This document shows positions 6,725 to 7,974 of a DNA stretch of 7,974 bases, one piece after another. Positions within the stretch are counted from its first letter, which is position 1, and every line of letters begins with the position of its first letter. Made by a program: the position numbers and the translations under genes. Below the pieces are notes generated by a model. That model made no database searches. It was not told where the DNA came from and saw only the letters and a program-made list of their open reading frames with translations. Where the stretch lies: assembly GCA_030638625.1 (NCBI GenBank), contig DAOWEE010000342.1, positions 1-7,974 of the forward strand, in the 5' to 3' direction. Origin of the DNA: Methanosarcinales archaeon. Its GTDB lineage: Archaea > Halobacteriota > Methanosarcinia > Methanosarcinales > Methanocomedenaceae.

Positions 6725-6730
6725 TCTGTC

Positions 6731-6736
6731 TCACCT
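6731..6736 (-). promoter_or_regulatory. Shine-Dalgarno for the 161-residue hypothetical protein
   Basis: AGGTGA on the minus strand lies 6 nt from TTG 6724 and 12 nt from ATG 6718. Most other sites in the window use 6-8 nt, which favours the TTG start. Confidence 0.55.
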
Positions 6737-6743
6737 ATAAATA
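6736..6743 (+). promoter_or_regulatory. TATA box facing the structured RNA block
   Basis: TATAAATA on the plus strand is the best TATA match in the intergenic region. Archaeal starts lie about 25-30 nt downstream, so RNA would begin near 6766-6772, immediately before the first hairpin at 6774. On the minus strand the same box is only 11 nt from the hypothetical gene's start codon, too close to be that gene's normal promoter. Confidence 0.4.
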
Positions 6744-6767
6744 TTAATTCAAATAAATTGTGTTTCA

Positions 6768-6846
6768 TTAGATAAGTAACTGCTCCCTTCGATAGCAGTT
6801 ACTTGAGACCCTGGACTTAATACAGGGTGTCCAATAGAGTCGGACA
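6768..6846 (+). ncRNA. Candidate structured small RNA: three tandem hairpins with 9-nt loops
   Basis: Three perfect stems follow each other. The first is AAGTAACTGCT (6774-6784) with AGCAGTTACTT (6794-6804), 11 bp. The second is ACCCTG (6808-6813) with CAGGGT (6823-6828), 6 bp. The third is GTCC (6829-6832) with GGAC (6842-6845), 4 bp. Every loop is 9 nt. The gaps between hairpins are 3 nt and 0 nt. Loops two and three contain complementary GACT and AGTC, which could kiss. The block is 47% GC (34 of 72) against about 22% in the 49 bp before it. A plus-strand TATA box is correctly placed upstream. The strand is inferred from that box; the folds would also exist in a minus-strand leader of the hypothetical gene. 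No known RNA family was recognised. Confidence 0.35.
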
Positions 6847-6856
6847 AAACATAGTT

Positions 6857-6866
6857 ATACTTTATA
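6857..6866 (-). promoter_or_regulatory. Possible TATA box for the 161-residue gene
   Basis: The minus strand reads TATAAAGTAT. A start about 25 nt downstream would be near 6835-6840, giving the hypothetical gene a leader of about 110 nt containing the two larger hairpins. This competes with the plus-strand small-RNA reading of the same block. Confidence 0.25.
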
Positions 6867-6902
6867 CACTAAATTAAACTCTGCGAATAAATATTCCGAA
6901 AA

Positions 6903-6912
6903 TTAAATATAT
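6903..6912 (+). promoter_or_regulatory. Possible TATA box for the KaiC-like gene
   Basis: TTAAATATAT about 70 bp before the ATG at 6982 would give a start near 6932-6936 and a leader of about 45 nt. An alternative AT-rich box at 6952-6962 (AATATTTTAAA) would give an almost leaderless transcript, which is also common in archaea. Confidence 0.25.
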
Positions 6913-6927
6913 GGTCGAATTGTAAAC

Positions 6928-6950
6928 TAGTATTTAATTGCATAATACTA
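6928..6950. repeat. 7-bp inverted repeat before the KaiC-like gene, candidate operator
   Basis: TAGTATT (6928-6934) and AATACTA (6944-6950) are exact reverse complements around 9 bp, so the half-site centres are 16 bp apart, somewhat more than one helical turn. It lies 32-54 bp upstream of the ATG at 6982, where a repressor could act. The sequence is very AT-rich, so chance occurrence is possible. Confidence 0.3.
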
Positions 6951-6981
6951 TACAATATTTTAAAAAAGGTTTGGTCGTTTT

Positions 6982-7548
6982 ATGAGAGACAAAATTGAAT
7001 GGGAACTAAAAGATATGCAAGAGCCGGGTATAATTTTAGCATTGACCAGTGCTAAAGATTATAGTGAAGCAAATATTGATTTTCTCAAATATCTGATTTA
7101 TACCAAAAATGAACCCGGTGTATATCTAACTTTCAACAAACCATATTCAACAATGAAGCAGATAATGGAAAAAGAGAACATTGATTCACGTATGATTATT
7201 TTCATTGACGCCATAACCCTGCCCAGTGGCGGAAAATCAGACAACTCTGACCGTTGTCTTTATCTAAACGACCTTCGTAATTTATCAGACCTTGCAGTAA
7301 TAATAGATGAAGCAATAGATGCTATTCCTATTGATAATAAATTCCTCTTCCTTGATTCACTTTCCACATTGCTCCTGTATAATAACACAGGAAGCGTTGC
7401 CAAATTTGTTCATTTCCTTACCAGTAAACTCAGGGCCTGGAACCTTGACGGGATATTCCTGTCACTTGAACTTGAAAGTGATGCTGATTTCCTGGCACAA
7501 CTGTCACTATTCTGTGATAAAAAGATTAACCTTAGTGAAGTACAATAA
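6982..7548 (+). CDS. KaiC/RecA-fold protein lacking the Walker A P-loop
   Basis: A 188-residue soluble protein with the layout of an archaeal KaiC/RAD55-type domain. Strand 1 is GIILALTSAKDYSEANIDFL (16-35). The P-loop expected there (GxxxxGK[ST]) is replaced by SAKDYSEA. Next comes EPGVYLTFNKPYSTM (44-58), matching the KaiC-type EPGVYVSFEEP step. A strand RMIIFIDAITLP (70-81) follows. Then a well-kept Walker B-like strand KFLFLDSLSTLLLY has Asp125 (120-133), and helix VAKFVHFLTSKLRAWNLDG leads to strand IFLSLELE. The fold is inferred from this order of segments; the loss of the P-loop is directly visible and argues against ATP hydrolysis. It may be a binding or regulatory relative. ATG 6982 has only a weak AGGT about 11 nt upstream, which fits a leaderless or short-leader mRNA. 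The downstream membrane protein starts 2 bp after the stop. Confidence 0.8.
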   Translation: MRDKIEWELKDMQEPGIILALTSAKDYSEANIDFLKYLIYTKNEPGVYLTFNKPYSTMKQIMEKENIDSRMIIFIDAITLPSGGKSDNSDRCLYLNDLRNLSDLAVIIDEAIDAIPIDNKFLFLDSLSTLLLYNNTGSVAKFVHFLTSKLRAWNLDGIFLSLELESDADFLAQLSLFCDKKINLSEVQ

Positions 7549-7550
7549 AT

Positions 7551-7925
7551 ATGATGGACAGGATATTGTTGTTGATACCAATTCTCGCAACCATGGCCTT
7601 CGGTACCATGACTCTCGTCATGGGATATCTGGCAATTCAAAAGCTCAGTAAAGGGCGCATAAAGGATTACGGGATGTTAGTGTGGTATGCCTTGATATTT
7701 TTTTCAATAGGCGGCGGAATTCATACAATGCAAGAACTTTTCCACTATGAATTCATAATGGGCATCAATCTGGCCTTTTTTGAATATTTCTTTTATGCTG
7801 TTTACTATATTATTCTGTTATATGCCATTTATTCCTTATACAATATGTCAAAGTTCACTGGGTTTAGCCAGAGGTCTCAGGAGATAAAAGAAGCCATGCA
7901 ACAGATAGATGCAAAGCAAAGGTGA
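7551..7925 (+). CDS. Small membrane protein with three predicted helices, function unknown
   Basis: A 124-residue protein not recognised by family. Helix 1 is about residues 5-29 (ILLLIPILATMAFGTMTLVM). Helix 2 is about 42-60 (LVWYALIFFSIGGGIHTM). A long aromatic helix 3 is about 70-99 (rich in Phe and Tyr: EYFFYAVYYIILLYAIYSLY). A charged, probably helical tail follows (residues 100-124). Between helices 2 and 3 is His58-x3-Glu62-x2-His65, a possible metal or cofactor site, though this is speculative. The basic loop KLSKGRIKD (31-39) suggests that side is cytoplasmic, which places the N-terminus outside. The gene starts 2 bp after the KaiC-like gene and is clearly co-transcribed with it; ATG 7554 is an alternative start one codon later. 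Its stop TGA lies inside the Shine-Dalgarno of the next gene. Confidence 0.75.
   Translation: MMDRILLLIPILATMAFGTMTLVMGYLAIQKLSKGRIKDYGMLVWYALIFFSIGGGIHTMQELFHYEFIMGINLAFFEYFFYAVYYIILLYAIYSLYNMSKFTGFSQRSQEIKEAMQQIDAKQR
7921..7925 (+). promoter_or_regulatory. Shine-Dalgarno of the third gene, overlapping the upstream stop
   Basis: GGTGA (in AGGTGAT) contains the TGA stop of the membrane protein and is 5 nt from the ATG at 7931, implying translational coupling in this operon. Confidence 0.6.
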
Positions 7926-7930
7926 TAGCA

Positions 7931-7974
7931 ATGACCGGTGAAGACGTTATCAGTTACATTGTAATTCTTGTGGG
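7931..7974 (+). CDS. Start of a further gene, cut off by the window
   Basis: Only 14 complete codons are present: MTGEDVISYIVILV, with the next codon beginning GG. The rising hydrophobicity suggests an N-terminal membrane segment, so the product may be a second membrane protein of the same operon. The start is supported by the strong GGTGA 5 nt upstream and by the 5-bp gap to the preceding gene. No family can be assigned from so little sequence. Confidence 0.55.
   Translation, partial: MTGEDVISYIVILV

Noticed and set aside
6774..6845. tRNA gene, CRISPR repeats or a transposon end as explanation of the hairpin block
   Set aside because: Loops are 9 nt rather than 7, there is no acceptor stem, T-arm or CCA; the stems differ from each other so they are not repeated units; no adjacent transposase, target duplication or matching copy was seen.
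7319..7651. Plus-strand 110-residue frame overlapping the KaiC-like and membrane protein genes, and the antisense frame 7410-7640
   Set aside because: Both are out of frame with two adjacent genes that have coherent fold or membrane patterns and operon-like spacing.

Overview
This window is archaeal. Its left three quarters hold most of an A1AO-type ATP synthase operon, encoded entirely on the minus strand. Read in the direction of transcription (right to left), the order is ahaH, ahaI, ahaK, ahaE, ahaC, ahaF, ahaA, and the window edge cuts off the last ~75-80 residues of ahaA. This H-I-K-E-C-F-A order is the one known from Methanosarcina and its relatives, where B, D and sometimes G follow. 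Sequence character (A-subunit close to Methanosarcina AhaA from memory, single-hairpin c subunit, moderate GC, strong GGTGA/GGAGG ribosome-binding sites) suggests a member of the Methanosarcinales or the related ANME-2 archaea. I cannot place it more precisely without a search.

Layout. 1-5963 (-): seven ATP synthase genes, tightly packed (gaps of 0-29 bp, or overlaps of 7-8 bp), several with a Shine-Dalgarno lying inside or against the upstream gene's end, so translational coupling is likely. Subunits H and E form the peripheral stalks; I (subunit a) and K (the c ring) form the ion-conducting membrane motor; C and F belong to the central stalk; A is the catalytic subunit. 5964-6238: a 275-bp AT-rich upstream region with a perfect 20-bp palindrome, a 10-bp inverted repeat and two possible TATA elements, presumably the operon's promoter and control region. 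6239-6724 (-): a 161-residue protein of unknown function, same strand, upstream of the operon.

6725-6981: a 257-bp divergent intergenic region. It contains a compact, relatively GC-rich block (6774-6845) that can fold into three consecutive hairpins, each with a 9-nt loop, placed just downstream of a good plus-strand TATA box. This is the most unusual non-coding signal in the window and a candidate small RNA or structured leader.

6982-7974 (+): the start of a separate operon. It holds a KaiC/RecA-fold protein that has lost its Walker A P-loop, a three-helix membrane protein two bases downstream, and the first 14 codons of a third gene. These look like a small signalling or membrane-associated module of unknown role.
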